Assembly (NCBI GenBank): GCA_036023115.1 | Contig: JAYKKT010000091.1 | Location: 28,524,001-28,588,000 of the forward strand | DNA from: Brasenia schreberi | Taxonomy: Eukaryota > Streptophyta > Magnoliopsida > Nymphaeales > Cabombaceae | DNA length: 64,000 nucleotides | Direction of reading: 5' to 3' | Part shown: positions 11,545 to 24,306 of the stretch, piece by piece | How the letters are laid out: each line of letters begins with the position of its first letter | Numbering within the stretch: position 1 is the first letter of the stretch | Notes under the pieces: generated by a model | Databases searched by the model: none | What the model saw: the letters and a program-made list of their open reading frames with translations, nothing else | Told to the model about the DNA's origin: nothing | Made by a program: the position numbers and the translations under genes

Positions 11545-11665
11545 GAACACTAAATCCTGTTCACACTGACACCTCATTTATATTCACCTATTATTTTTGG
11601 ATGGTATAAATATAGTTTCAAATTCTTATGCCCATCTCTAACATCTTAACTTATGTTCAGTCGTG
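11545..11665. mobile_element. microsatellite-associated MITE (family A), partial copy 3
   Basis: Directly follows (TA)n at about 11524-11543. It carries AATCCTGTTCACACTGACAC and TGGATGGTATAAATATAG, both shared with the copies at 5192 and 15439. The second end is not clear. Confidence 0.4.
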
Positions 11666-11744
11666 TCTAACTTAAAAAAGGATTAAAAAAAATATAAAAC
11701 AATGTTGTTACATTCATGTTAAAAAACAATTACAAATATAAACA

Positions 11745-11895
<151 letters not shown>

Positions 11896-12060
11896 GTTAA
11901 GTTGTGAACCCCCTTCCTCTTGTCCCAGTGGACAGTGGATACCACCAGCTCATACGGGGACGACCCTACGGCCATCACCTTTTTCTACCTGGCATTCCCG
12001 CATTTCAAGCTCCTAAAATCATAACTATTTCACGTCTTCATTCAAGCACCACCCACAGCA

Positions 12061-12306
12061 AAACATCTCTCTCTCTCTCTCTGAGAATCCAAAGCTCCCG
12101 AAGACCCACAACACACACTCTTAAATCAGCAAACACCCAGAACCCATATCTCCATAACTGTACTCTCTCTCTCTCTCTCTCTTTCTCATCCATCTCTCCA
12201 AAACTACTCTCTCTACACTGTCTTTGAACCAAGACCAGAATCCCACTCTCGTGCACTGTCTGTGGAAAGAGTAACAGAATTGCGAGGGGAGAAAGAACTA
12301 GGAGAG
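12061..12306 (+). promoter_or_regulatory. probable 5' leader with CT tracts
   Basis: Pyrimidine-rich stretch with three (CT)n runs (12066-12082, 12161-12183, 12195-12214) immediately before the DUF868 start. CT-rich leaders are common near plant transcription starts. The start site itself is not determined. Confidence 0.45.
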
Positions 12307-13299
12307 ATGATGCAATCTTTGTCGCCATCTTGCTTCAACCCGCCGGAGTCGGCGGAGCCAGCACCCATCTGCAAGGGCCGCCACAGCAGCAGCAGCACGG
12401 CTGCCGCCACCGCGTCGCAGAATCTTACCACCTGCATCTACCATCTGCCAGAATCCGGTGGCAATCATCCTTCCTTCTTGACCCTCACCTGGTCCAAGAC
12501 CCTCCTCGGCCACTCCCTCACCGTCCATCTCCTCGGCTCTGCCTGCACCATCGATGTCTCCCCTCCCCGCCTCTTCCCCCCCAAGCGTTCCTGCCGCTGC
12601 CTCGCCCACGCCACCATCTTCTGGTCCTTTGCGCAAGCAAATTTCCCCCACGGCCCCGAACCCACCAAGAACTTCTACCTCTGCGTCGTCACTGCCGGCC
12701 GCGTCGCGCTCCTCCTTGGCGATCTCCCCGACGATGCTCTCCGCCACGCCGGATTCCCCAATCTTCCCCCTGATACCTCTTTGGCGGCTCTTGTTTCTCG
12801 CCGGGAGCACGTCTTCGGCTGGAGGAATTACGCCACCACTGTCCGGTTCGGCCGGACCGGCCGTGATCATGAGATTGGGATCGAATGCAGCGGTGGAGAA
12901 GGGAAGGACGCCAGATTGATTGTGAGAGTCGACGGAGCGTCTGTGTTGGTGGTGAAGCGGCTGGCGTGGAAATTCCGGGGAAATCAAAGGGTGGTTGTGG
13001 ACGGAACGACGGTGGAGATTTTCTGGGATGTGTACAACTGGCTGTTCAACGGTGGAGGGCACGCCGTCTTCATATTTCAAGCCGGCGGAGGTGGGTTGGC
13101 GGTCAGCGGCGTTTGGCCGGAATTGGTGGTCAAGGGGCCAGAAAAGAGGCTGTTCAAGAAGAGCACCTCGTCGTCGACTGAGTCGGCGAACTCGGTGCTG
13201 CAATGGGCGGAGAGCGTGAGCGAGTCGAGCAATCAAAGCGGTGGTAGCCCCAATTCAGGGTTCTCTCTCTTGCTATATGCTTGGCGGAGCGAGAGATGA
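12307..13299 (+). CDS. DUF868 family protein
   Basis: Single-exon gene encoding 330 residues, a normal length for the plant DUF868 family, whose molecular role is unknown. Two adjacent ATGs (12307 and 12310) start the MQSL-SCF opening typical of the family; the upstream in-frame GTG at 12262 is not a likely start. Conserved blocks: FLTLTWSKTLLGHSLTVH (about residues 57-74), GPEPTKNFYLCVVTAGRVAL (116-135) with LLGD, SRREHVFG (164-171), WKFRGNQRV (221-229) and WDVYNWLF (240-247). The C-terminal 70 residues are serine-rich and probably disordered. No signal peptide or membrane segment is evident. The reading frame is much more GC-rich than the surrounding AT-rich repeats, and it lies between (CT)n tracts in its leader (12066-12082, 12161-12183) and 3' side. 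I saw no TATA box close by. The family assignment is firm; the function is not known. Confidence 0.93.
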   Translation: MMQSLSPSCFNPPESAEPAPICKGRHSSSSTAAATASQNLTTCIYHLPESGGNHPSFLTLTWSKTLLGHSLTVHLLGSACTIDVSPPRLFPPKRSCRCLAHATIFWSFAQANFPHGPEPTKNFYLCVVTAGRVALLLGDLPDDALRHAGFPNLPPDTSLAALVSRREHVFGWRNYATTVRFGRTGRDHEIGIECSGGEGKDARLIVRVDGASVLVVKRLAWKFRGNQRVVVDGTTVEIFWDVYNWLFNGGGHAVFIFQAGGGGLAVSGVWPELVVKGPEKRLFKKSTSSSTESANSVLQWAESVSESSNQSGGSPNSGFSLLLYAWRSER

Positions 13300-13553
13300 G
13301 GCAATCTTAAGGATGGTGTCTCTGCAACGCTCTCTCCCTCTCTCTCTCTGGTTCAGATTTCAGCCCTCCAACTGGGGGCAGAATGGATCGTTGTGTTACT
13401 TTCTTTGAATTCTTGGATTGGTTGGCGATGTAAATACGAAAACAAGCTGAATTTCTGTAGTTCCAGAAATTGTGTCGTGAAAAGAGTACTTTGGGGGGGA
13501 ATCAAGAATTGAATGCATTGTCTCTATTGTTCAACACCTACGATAATGTGAAG

Positions 13554-13593
<40 letters not shown>

Positions 13594-14532
13594 AGCAAGA
13601 ATGATGCTGTCAAGGTACTTTCTCTCATACATTTACAGTGGCTGAAAATGCTCTATGAGAAATCGTCATGGTTTCAGTGATTCAACCGATTTAGTCAATG
13701 TTGCAGTATCAACACTCCCATTTATTTAACACATGAATTTTGATTTGAAGTTTATGAATTCTACTTAGATAAGAATCAAAATCAAATTCAAGCCTGGAAG
13801 GACCCACTGTAAGACCGAAACATTTATGTTTTCGGCAGTTATCCACTTCACGTTTAGCTGCTACCGCGGCAAGTTAACACCCACATTAGACTTGGACCAA
13901 TTTCCGTCCCACGACGCATTGCATTGAGCTCATGTACTACTTTAATGGGCGAAACCCGATTCTTGGGATGTATTGTTGCCAGATTCCTTTGCCGTGGAAG
14001 CAATGCTTCGAAGCGGATTAACCTATCTTGTTTGAAGAACTTTTTCCGTACTAGAGATATGGATTCTTTGTTTCCATGAAACCCGATTATCGCTAATAGT
14101 TAACTTATCATAAGCTTGATCATTTGTAAAGAATTTACATGGAATAAAATGAATTCTCCCTTAATATAAAACACAAGATGTCTAAGATGAGTATTGCAGG
14201 AGATGAAGGAAACATGTGAGTATATATAAGAAAGGATCAAAATGGTATTAAAGTTAGTAGAGAAAAAGTTGGTATAATGATAGTGTAAGATACGACGAAA
14301 TAGACACGCTTAATGTAGTTTGGATCAGAATTAAAACTTGGTAAAACAATAATGTTGCTTTTGCGAAATCAAATGCATAGAACTGAGCTCAATGATGACT
14401 AAGAACCCAAGTAACCAAACTTATTTAACATGAAAAAGGGTTGGTTTTGGTTTTAGTTTTAATTTTGGTGCTCGGGCTCTTGCCCAATCCCAGCATTTGA
14501 ATTTATTCATCTCCCGCACATACATGGCTTCA

Positions 14533-14563
<31 letters not shown>

Positions 14564-15090
14564 TGAACGATGGATTTGTGAAAGAAACAAAATGAGGAGC
14601 ATGTGATGCAAAGCACAGATGTTGCAGGGTGAGCGTAGTAAAGCTGTGAAGGTCACAAAACTGTACGAGACATGAAATTGTTGCAGCGCCTAGGTTCGTC
14701 TAGCCTGCACCCCTGACTCAACCTTTTATAGCTCGAACCACCAGAACAAACACCAAGTGGTTCGTGTATCACCTGCCATTTGCTCCGGCCAGTCGCACAT
14801 CATCGAGCCATGATTGGTTCGTGGAGCCCACTTAAAGGTGGGCTCGGTCAGAGCCCATGTGCACCCAAACGGTCAAGCCTCTGTCGTATCAGATCAGGGT
14901 TTTCATGTCCACATTAGGCAATTTGATCCGATATAACGTATGGTCTATACTCAGCCTCAGACTGAATCTGCATGAATGTATGATACATGCTGTCATTTGT
15001 ATTATTCCCAATGTATTATTCTCAAATAAGCGAATCCTGTCAAAAGATAGAAAAGAATTTATATGACATAGCTGGTAGTAATAGATTCTG
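13300..15090. other. DUF868 3' region and intergenic DNA
   Basis: The first few hundred bases probably hold the 3' UTR. (CT)n tracts are at 13555-13588 and 14535-14562. Nothing else is recognised; the small open frame at 14857-15066 has no family likeness. Confidence 0.5.
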
Positions 15091-15094
15091 TCAA

Positions 15095-15203
<109 letters not shown>

Positions 15204-15438
15204 ATGTTAATCACACAACCCATGCCCTAACATCCTTAAAAAATCTCAACCATTCACTAAAAGTGAATGGTTTAAATTTCAATTTGAAAAGTCGATGATA
15301 CCATAGTACCTTTTGTAGTCAAGGTATTATTTTGATTATTGTTTTGAAGATCTTAATCATTGTTCTTAGCGATCCAACATTTGATATTTTAGCATTGATG
15401 AGTGTACACATGGACTATGCTCTCTCTCTATATATATA

Positions 15439-15614
15439 GTGATTGGATCTTATCCATAATAATATCTACTCATTCATGTCCACACATAGTTTTTATGTGA
15501 TACAAATATAATAAAAATATGATTTATACTTTTTCAAAACTCCTTAAAAGTTTTGAAATTACATTAATACCATGAAAAACAATGGGTGAGCAGGTATCGG
15601 TGTGGACAAGATCT
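15439..15614. mobile_element. microsatellite-associated MITE (family A), best copy
   Basis: Left end GTGATTGGATCTTATCC follows (CT)n(TA)n. The right end GTGTGGACAAGATCT is followed by (TA)n(GA)n. The ends are long imperfect inverted repeats: left GATCTTATCCATAATAATAT, right reversed GATCTTGTCCACACCGATAC, and beyond these CTACTCATTCATG against CTGCTCACCCATTG. The interior is AT-rich and non-coding. No TSD beyond TA can be told apart inside the microsatellite. Confidence 0.65.
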
Positions 15615-15615
15615 A

Positions 15616-15663
<48 letters not shown>
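15616..15663. repeat. (TA)n(GA)n microsatellite
   Basis: About 19 TA units followed by a short GA run, abutting the MITE on its left. Confidence 0.9.
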
Positions 15664-15951
15664 CTCACATCACTTGCTAAATTCAATTGTGCTAAATTAT
15701 AGGATTAATATCGAGTATTTACAGAGAAACTGGGGCTGGTAAATAAATCAAGCTGCTCGTGGTTCTGGTCTGTTTAGCCCATTTTGAGTTTGCTCAAGTT
15801 CGGTTTGTATATATATATATAAGAGCTCACATCACTTGCTAAATTCGATTGTGCTAAATTATAGGATTAATATCGAGTATTTACATTGAAACTGGGGCTG
15901 GTAAATAAATCAAGCTGCTCGTGGTTCTGGTCTGTTTAGCCCATTTTGAGT
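15661..15951. repeat. recent direct tandem duplication, period 162 bp
   Basis: Two nearly identical blocks of about 130 bp, beginning GAGCTCACATCACTTGC at 15661 and 15823 and ending at CCCATTTTGAGTTT. They are separated by a spacer containing a short (TA)n. No coding potential. Confidence 0.9.
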
Positions 15952-16178
15952 TTTGCGATCTAAATGAGTTGGATACTAGCTGCAGCATGGGACCTATTCG
16001 TGGAAGAGGTGAGGGTACCTCTTTGCCCAGATCCTAAAAAATCCAACAAATTAATATAAGAATTCTAAGTTAAAAACGAAATCACTTGAATTTCACCCAG
16101 CTGGTTTTGCCTCCCCCTGAAAATTTTCTAGGTCCGTCATAGACTGGCTGCATATATACACAACACATGAGTAGACAC

Positions 16179-16182
<4 letters not shown>

Positions 16183-16243
<61 letters not shown>
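16183..16243. repeat. (GA)n microsatellite
   Basis: About 29 GA units. Confidence 0.95.
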
Positions 16244-16246
<3 letters not shown>

Positions 16247-16489
16247 AATGGCTGTATTGTCGAACTCAAGGTAAGGCCAACCAACATCAAACTTGACATG
16301 AGTGATGGAAAATGGAGGCAAACAGAACGCATGTGGTGAAGGAAGCTGGATTCAAGACAAATAAACGTAGCATTACGGGTGAATGAGCTATTGACCAAAA
16401 ATGTCGAAGTCATTCTTTGTGCATTACAGCAGACTCGCATAAAGAATTTGAATAATCTTGCCTCCTACAGAAAGCAACTATATGGGATA

Positions 16490-16498
16490 TTCTCTCTC

Positions 16499-16590
<92 letters not shown>
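16490..16590. repeat. (CT)n(TA)n microsatellite
   Basis: Short CT run then about 40 TA units, adjoining a family A MITE copy. Confidence 0.95.
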
Positions 16591-16593
<3 letters not shown>

Positions 16594-16594
16594 A

Positions 16595-16705
16595 TGATTG
16601 GATCTTATGTGACCATGTAATAACATTATCTTTCATTTTTTCTGAAAATTCTTAAAATTACTACTGAAAAACAATTAGTGAGCATGTTAGAGTAGTCAAG
16701 ATCCA
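16595..16705. mobile_element. microsatellite-associated MITE (family A), shortened copy
   Basis: Begins GATTGGATCTTATGTGACC directly after (TA)n. It ends GTAGTCAAGATCC before (CA)n(TA)n(GA)n. The interior shares TGAAAAACAATTAGTGAGCA with the best copy at 15439-15614. Confidence 0.55.
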
Positions 16706-16710
16706 GTTTT

Positions 16711-16711
<1 letters not shown>

Positions 16712-16779
<68 letters not shown>

Positions 16780-16780
16780 T
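16712..16780. repeat. (CA)n(TA)n(GA)n microsatellite
   Basis: Three-part compound tract between a family A and a family B MITE. Confidence 0.95.
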
Positions 16781-16800
16781 AATCTATGCGTATATATGTC

Positions 16801-17003
16801 TATGCTTAAATCCACTTAAAGATCTTTACAGTTAGATTGACATGATCAATAGTGAAGATTTGAATTTAAAAAATATTGAACACACATGCATATTAGATAT
16901 AAAGTATGAAAAGTGTAATAATATTTTTATCTTTTAAATTAAAATTTTTATCGTTGATCATGTCTATCAAGTAATGGAAATCTTTAAGTAGATTTGAGCA
17001 TAA
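16801..17003. mobile_element. MITE-like element with about 75-bp inverted ends (family B)
   Basis: Left arm TATGCTTAAATCCACTTAAA. The right arm reverse-complements to TATGCTCAAATCTACTTAAA. Both continue with GACATGATCAA. Microsatellites lie a short distance away on both sides (16712-16780 and 17066-17131). Non-coding. Confidence 0.6.
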
Positions 17004-17062
17004 ACGGATGTGTGCATATACTAATTTATCTACCTCTCTATACCTACATAATGTGTATATAT

Positions 17063-17065
<3 letters not shown>

Positions 17066-17131
<66 letters not shown>
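17066..17131. repeat. (CA)n(TA)n microsatellite
   Basis: About 14 CA units then about 18 TA units. Confidence 0.95.
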
Positions 17132-17134
<3 letters not shown>

Positions 17135-17377
17135 TGTATGTGTGTGCCTATATGTGTGAAATACAAATTCAGCTTTTCACCTTTGCTATAAGACAAACAG
17201 TTAAATTAATGTTATGTTTGTGTGCGGAGGTCGTGTGTATATGTATGTATATATAGATAAACAAGCACATAGCTACAGATCCCAGCATACATTTGGAAGC
17301 TGTGTATTGGGGCATTCACCAAAGCCTCAAGCATGTTTGGAAACTCAGGGTGGGTTGACCGAGTAGTATATTGATTC

Positions 17378-20300
17378 TGTTGGTCTTTTATTACAATGGA
17401 GCGGCGGCGTTAGGCTTTAATCGCTTGGCACGGTTTCGTCGATAAGGTTCTTGTAAAGGATTCAACCAAAAGTCCGAGAGAGATCACACACATAGAGTCT
17501 CTAAACTTTCTTGTGAATGTACATATTCCCTCTACTTCATTTTACCTTTCTCGGATGCCCGTTTGAGTCAAGAGAAACGGCTAACTACTTCTTATGTTAT
17601 TTTTGTAAACAAAAAATATTTAAATCTATTTTATTATAAAAATGGTAAATGAATCATGCAATATGGAAGGGGACCCTCCTTCCTATTGTACCCATTATGT
17701 TGAGACCTTAAGGCTGTAATAAGGAGTTATTCTCCCACTTGACTATATGAGTCGAATAATAATAGAATGGTTTTCTCTCACTATTTAGTGGCTTTCCTGC
17801 CTGTATTATCTTTCGATTATACTAAAACACAACTCATATTAGTTATCCCTATAATCCAAGTTCAAATAGTATGTTTTCTTATATAACAACTCATGTATAT
17901 ATTTTCATACAACTAGAAAAGCTAAACATATCTTAACCCCATATTGGTAGTATATTTAACAAAAATCTTTAGATATACCTTTTGTCAAGGGGTTTGCTAT
18001 CATATTCCTTCTAGGAAGGTATGAGACAAATATTTCATTCTTTTGTACCGTATCATATACATAATGATACTTTACTATTATATACTTACTGAGCTATCAG
18101 CTTCACTCTTTATAAGAGTTATGACCACTATTGTCACAATAAGTAACATTGACTCAATGGCTATATCTAACTTCAAATCATGAATGAAGTGACTTATCTA
18201 AATAGCACTCATCGCAGTCATATATACAAGCAATATACTCGGTCTCTTATGTTTCTTACACGATCAAGAAACAGTACATCCAAACAAGAAAACTTGGTAT
18301 AAGGTTAATTTTTTGTCATATTTGCTCTAACAAAGTCAACATTTGAGTATCCAGTTATTTTTAATTCATATGTTTGATAACATAATTTCAAATCTCTTAT
18401 TCTTTTTAGATATCTCATATCTACTCTTGAGACCAACAACAAAATTGATATCAAGTCTCGTATACAACATAACATACATCGAGTTACCAACAACTTGAAC
18501 ATAAAGAATATTTGGTTTTTCTTTTCCATGACTTACACAATCAACTTTACTAAGCTTGATCCCTTTTGGAACATATGTACTTGCAGACTTGCAATTACCC
18601 ATTTAAAATATTTTGAGGATATAGACAATATATCTCTCTTAACTTAAACATAATAGTCTAGATTTTCTATCATGGGTAATATTTTTACTCAAGATATATG
18701 ATGCCTCTCCCATATGCTTCATCTAAAACTTGAAACTTAACCATGATTTGGTCTTCACAATTATATTATTATCATTACCAATCAACAAAATATCAACTCA
18801 ATATAGAAACAGGATGACAAAGTGACTCTCGCTATTCCAAACATTGACACAATGATCAAGTAGATTAGCTATGAGTTCAAGTTCTACAATGGTATTTTGA
18901 AAAGTCAAATATCATTGTGAGGTGATTGATATAGAGATTCCTTCAACCTATAGCATGTTATTGTGATCTTTAATTACATAACCTCATTAAGGTTACCATT
19001 TAAAAAAAGAATCTTTACAACTAGCTAATATAAATCTAAATTATAAAAGGTTGCAATTCCCAAAATTATTCTTATGAATACAAATTTCGCAACAGAAGAA
19101 TATGTTTGAATATAATCAATTCCTTTCTTTTGCGAAAACCTTTTGCAACCAACCTCACTTTAAATGTTTCTATAGAACCATCAACTTTGTATTTATTTTT
19201 CATTACCCATTTACAATCAATTGCTTTTCTTTTCTTTGGTAGAAATGTAAATTCTCAAACTTGATTTTCCTCAATAGATTCAATTTTCTCATCCATTATC
19301 TTTACCAATTCAGAAGCTCATAGCTTTTTGAATCACCTCATCTAAATCTATTGAATAATATATCTCCTAAGTCCTTTAAGTAGGATGCATGAGCTTGTGA
19401 TCTCTTATGACCACTTAATGTTTGGAGAAGTTTACTTGGTTCAATTTCTATAGACTCAAACAATAATTCATCAAGATATAAAAGATTATTGTCCGCATCA
19501 TCGTTATTTATAAGAATGTCATTCTTAGTGTTCTCTAAGAACTCAACATCCCTCCTTTCTATCAACTTGAGATCTTTGTAATAGAAGCAACAACCTTTCG
19601 ATCTTTTTGGGTATCGGATAAAGATATGATCTACTATCTAGTTTACCTTTAGATAGGTGTAAGATCTTTACATAGCAATGCTAGAGCTCCACTGGTTTTC
19701 TATTAGACCACAACTCAAATAGCATAGTGATTACAACCTTAGGAGACTTTGTTTAAATTTATACATGGTCGTAGACACTACTTCTCCCCAACCCCAACCC
19801 CAAACTACTTTTATAAAGAAACATATCTTAACATATACCTTGTTATATTTAAGAGATATATTATTTCATTCACTATACCATTTTGTTGAGGTGTTCTAGG
19901 CATTGTATTTTATCTACATATACCATATTCTTTATAGTATTTGGAAAACTCAATTGAGGCGTATTCGCTACCTCGATCAGATCTCAACACTTTAATCAGG
20001 CATTTTAGTTAATTATATTATTTAAATGTATTCAATGCTTCATATTTACACAAGAGGTATATATATCCATACCTCAAATACTCATCAATGAAGATTATAA
20101 AATATATTTTCTTACAAAAGGTTCACAAAGTCAATGTGAATGATCTAAATATCCTTATCCTTTGCTTATTAGCGATTTACTAAAAAAAAGAAGAGGGAGG
20201 TGGTCAACTCAGCAGTTGATTTACTCTCTTCTTTGTAATGGTAACTGGTAAATATCCTCTACTTATTAGATAATCACATATATGCAATAGTCAGGGATAT

Positions 20301-20784
20301 GCAGTTTTAGGTAAGCTGTAATATTAATGTATTCTAATTCTAACTTGGATGCAAGAAAAAGGATGGACATATCAGTTCTTGATTCGATCTGATTTGGGAG
20401 ATTTTATTTTTCTTCAGTCAAAGTTTTTTGTTTAAAGAGATAAGAAGCAAAAGGCCTTGAAGACTTTCTATTTAGATTTATATAGAAAATTGTTTGAGAT
20501 TGATATAGTAAATGTAAATCCGAGCCTACCTTGATAGGATCTACAATCGATCGAGCAATTAAATGAGGCGCTTAGAGATGCCTGTTAGGATCAACGATGC
20601 TCTTATATCAATGTTGGCTTTTTTTTATTGTAGCGGAATGGTGCCGTTAGGCTTGAATCGCTTGGTATGCCTTTAACAAGAAGGTTCTTAGTAGAACATG
20701 TATAAATCTATATGGAAAGGAGCCCTCCTTCCTAGACCGTTATGTTGAGACTTTATAGCTATTGTTGTAACGAGGAGTTTATCA
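17378..20784 (-). mobile_element. decayed Ty1/copia retrotransposon with LTR remnants
   Basis: LTR-like repeats lie at 17378-17737 and 20612-20784. Both begin TGTTGG and share GGCTTGAATCGCTTGG-like and CCCTCCTTCCTA blocks; the right one has lost the middle. On the minus strand, the right LTR is followed by TTGATATAAGAGCA, close to the plant initiator-tRNA-Met primer site, and a purine tract GTGGGAG precedes the left LTR. Between them, in copia order on the minus strand, are integrase sequence (about 19850-20000, with RSDRG and TPQQNG), RT sequence near 19130 and the late RT/RNase H part near 18300-18600. Stops and frameshifts are dense. No target duplication is evident. Confidence 0.8.
18305..18602 (-). 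pseudogene. copia late RT / RNase H region fragment
   Basis: Two overlapping frames show YVPKGIKLSKVDC and YVQVVGNSMYVMLYTRLDIN, the decayed form of the copia segment that usually reads Y-x-x-A-V-G-S-L-M-Y-x-M-x-x-T-R-P-D-I. The catalytic RT core is further right and broken. Confidence 0.75.
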
Positions 20785-21984
20785 AACTCTAACTCCCACG
20801 TCAACCAGCTCCAAAAAGCACGGAAAGGATATGCCCCCACCACTGGTATGGATGACATTGATAGATTTGAAAAACTTTTGACAAACGAGTCGCGAGGTAC
20901 CAGCCACACGAGATTGACATGGTAGGAGAAAATTGTGCAAGACGAGCTTGGACCAAGCTTACGAGCGTGAGCATGTATGTTTTGCTTAATTTGAGTTTCT
21001 ATTTAATTCTTAAATGTACGATTGCTTGAAAATTGTGCAAAATGTGAACTAAAAGGCTTCTTGACAAGCCATGTGCAGAGCGAATGGATGCCAAACAGGC
21101 TGATGCCTATCCACAAAACAGGAAAAAGCCGACACAAGGTTCAAAAGATGTAAGTGCCATGCTTGGGAGAGAAAGATATTCTCTTTGTTATTGAGAAATA
21201 TAACCCCAAAACATCGATATATATATGTGTGTGTGTGTGTGTGTGATGATTTAAACCCACAAAAACTCGGTGTTTAGTTTAGGAAAATGTATTTGGGGTC
21301 TGTTATATGGGCTATCTCTATTTCTATCCTACACAGCCCTCTTTAATTTGGTCATCAAGTTCAAGTAAACATAACAATTACTTACATGTTTCTTTTAAAA
21401 GTATTTGGTAGAAAACATTGTAAACTCACTGATTTGCCTTCTTTTGATTACCAACAGCCAGATTTGCAAATGATAAGAGAGAGATATATTATGTGGAGAA
21501 TGACATCATTAAATAGATGTTATCACTATGTTGGAGTGTTTTATGTGAAAAGCGACCATGTTTTATGACCTCCATCATTCATGTTCACCTGCAATCATTT
21601 TCAAAACTCTCTCTATATGTGTGCGTATGTGTGTGTGTGTTAGAGAGAGAAATGTTTTTGATCATAAATCATACTTAATGAGAGGTTCAACTTTTGAGCT
21701 GAATAAAGATTGGATATAGATTTGGATCCAAACTGGCTCATAATAGCTAGGATCCACTTTAGGTTCAACTAAGATTTTGGGTCAAGTTGGATCTGCTTGA
21801 GTTCGTATCCAATCCGATTAAAACTAAAAAGGGATGGCGATGGATTCACAAAGGGATTACTATTTGCACACCTTTTTTTACTATCCCCACACTCTAACTC
21901 TTCTTACCTTACCCTCTTACTCTTACGAACCTCAAAGAAAAAAATGAATTGAAGAAGAAAATCAATTGTGGTAGAGAAACTCGG
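20785..21984. other. intergenic, nothing recognised
   Basis: Contains a (TG)n run at 21226-21245 and a shorter one near 21620. No gene or transposon domain found. Confidence 0.5.
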
Positions 21985-22265
21985 GAACTCTATTCACTGG
22001 TTTTGGTCCAATGTGGGTTTAGCCTCCTGGTTGCTACATCGACGGTTTGGGTTTGAATTCCATAGTCACAACTCCCTACGCGGGCTTATGCCCCAGCTTT
22101 AGGTTCTGGGCTGCACGGGTAGAGATTAAGGAACTACACTTGGCAGTGAAAAAACCATTTGGGTTGTACGAGCTATACTAACTATTTCGCCCTACTAAAT
22201 TCATTCGCGGTAAGAGTACCTTGATAAAATCGAACTACCTTCCTTTTTCACAGCTACGCCTAACC
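21985..22265 (+). mobile_element. possible tRNA-derived SINE
   Basis: GGGTTTGAATTCCA (about 22050) resembles a box B, with TAGCCTCCTGG upstream as a weak box A. No tail or target duplication was established. Confidence 0.3.
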
Positions 22266-23640
22266 TGGGAGGTAAATGAGACACAAAAATTTTAACCAAA
22301 CACCCAAAAATGGCCGTTGTCTCTATCCTGACAAAAATGGTCGTTGTGTTGTCATGACTCGGTCGTCTCCCTTGAGCTGCATGGTGCGGCTAATTGGGAG
22401 GAAGACCTTTGCTTTAAAAATCTCTGTTTAGATACCGCGTAGTAAAGATAAATTGGCAATGAACAACCAACACCCTAATCAGGCAAGTATTGCCCTACAG
22501 AATTCACACGACCTCACAGGTTTATGTTGATGGGCAATATCCAAGCAAAATCGTGATTTCAAATATTAATTTAACATATACTTAAAAAGCGGGATATCAT
22601 GATTGCTTTCTAGTTGATTCTAAATACGAAATGAATGGTTAGCAGTGGGGAGCCTATGGTTTTGAAATTTCAACAAAAAATGCAAGATTTATAAATTCCT
22701 CTTTTCTCACGGAAGACCCCACAGAATCAAAGAAACTTGCCATGTTCTGATAAAATGAACAAAGCCCTGCACCAAGCCAGGCGCTCTAGCTCGGTGTTCA
22801 ACTCTGAGGGTGCATGTGTAGGTGTATATGAGAGGAAATTTCTCTGTATTGTCGGGATATTGCTGACCCGATTCAAACAAAGAGTCGATTGTCGGAATCA
22901 GATCATTTTTTTTCAAGTTTGGACATTTGGACCACTCGTGCCCACGAACTGTCTTGGTCGAAAAAAAGAAAGACAAAAGACCACTGTGGCGACTACGATG
23001 GGGTCCTCGAAAAATGCAAGCCCAGCACACCTAAATTGAATGGGGTATGTACCGGTTTGGGTTCTACGGGAAAAATCAGGTATGGATTGTTCTCAACCAC
23101 GAAGACTCCACCGACAGGAGAATATAGAACAAAGTTTCAAATATGATGCATACAAGGCCCAAAAGAAGCTAACCTCCCTATATGAGCGTAAAGCCAAGGC
23201 AAGGCAGCAAGAGGCCAGCATGTCGGGTTCACCTCATAGAACCTTAACTATATACACACATAACAAATGTGCGCACACTTTAACTGCAGAATATCGTCCA
23301 AACACCTACAATTGTCATCCACAACTATGAAACAACCCATATCCAAGCACGCAACCACGCGCAGACACCCAATCCTCCTGTGCGTCACCTCTCTAAAAAG
23401 ATTTCAGCACATAACGCATAAATTTCATGCAATAGAAATGGAAAGCACCACAACCAGCTAGAACATTATTTCGCGCTTTATTGCTGTTAAGCTTAATTTA
23501 CTTCACAACTGAGCCATGGAGGCCAGTTGTACACGCTAATGCAAGCGCCCAACTGCTCCATTTTCTACCGACTGAGTTTCTGCAACTTCGTTGTGCCATG
23601 GCACACGGTCCTAAATGAAAAAGAATGTTCATCATTTTGT
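22266..23640. other. unassigned; small open frames of unknown nature
   Basis: Several plus-strand open frames of 80-100 codons overlap at 22737-23330 and one lies on the minus strand at 22707-23030. None has a domain I know, consistent codon usage or splice sites that would join them. I do not call a gene here. Confidence 0.4.
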
Positions 23641-23854
23641 ATGGTTCACAGTCCTCCATTAGATAAGAAAAGAAATTCAGAAATTAGTACTATCGTTTCC
23701 AGAAATTTGCTCATTTGGAAAATACATCAACAAATACATGAGCAGTCCTTAACAAGCAATCTCTAGCACTCAGCTGTAGGGAGCAAGCCATGTATCGTGC
23801 AATAAATAAGCAGTGAGAATTTTGTAGAGAGCTGGATTTTCCTTGCAAAATACA

Positions 23855-23945
23855 ACAATAACAACTAAGCCTTTTCCCATGCTGGAATTTCCTTGAACAA
23901 CTAAGCCTTTTCCCATACTAGATAGGGTTGGCTACATGGATTCTT
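23855..23945 (-). mobile_element. two RTE LINE 3'-tail stubs
   Basis: ACAACTAAGCCTTTTCCCAT occurs twice (about 23866 and 23899), the second followed by the LINE 3' end GATAGGGTTGGCTACATGG. Both are very short 5'-truncated copies of the family at 8068 and 24327. Confidence 0.75.
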
Positions 23946-24306
23946 AATGTCCTTGCAAAATAATAATATAAAATATGCTCGCTACAGAACAAACAATTCT
24001 AGATACTTACATACGGATTCAACTAAAGTATTACTTGCAATTCACAATCATTACAAGCAATCAAAGAAGAACTTAACCTAATACAATAATAAGAGCAGTC
24101 AATACAGAACATAACCTAGTATACGACTTCAAATTAAGAGAAAAAAGAGCTCCAAATTGCTTACTGGTGGACACTGAGTAGTAACAGTCATCCAGGCCCA
24201 CAATTGATAACAAGGCTACTGCTAATCAGACTAATTCACATGACATTCCAACCTAGACCAATCTCAAACAGTCACCAGCACGTATAAATAATAAATAACA
24301 CAATTC

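Noticed and set aside
12330..12773. Proline/histidine-rich open frame over the DUF868 gene
   Set aside because: A shifted-frame shadow of the same GC-rich coding sequence.
12298..13236. 312-residue open frame antisense to the DUF868 gene
   Set aside because: The DUF868 frame matches a known family along its length; the antisense frame is open because the gene is GC-rich and has no recognisable domain.
17378..20784. A 5-bp target duplication for the copia element
   Set aside because: The flanks GATTC and AACTC do not match, so none is claimed.
22707..23330. Cluster of 80-107 residue open frames on both strands
   Set aside because: Mutually overlapping, no family likeness, no clear splice structure. 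Kept as unassigned rather than called a gene.
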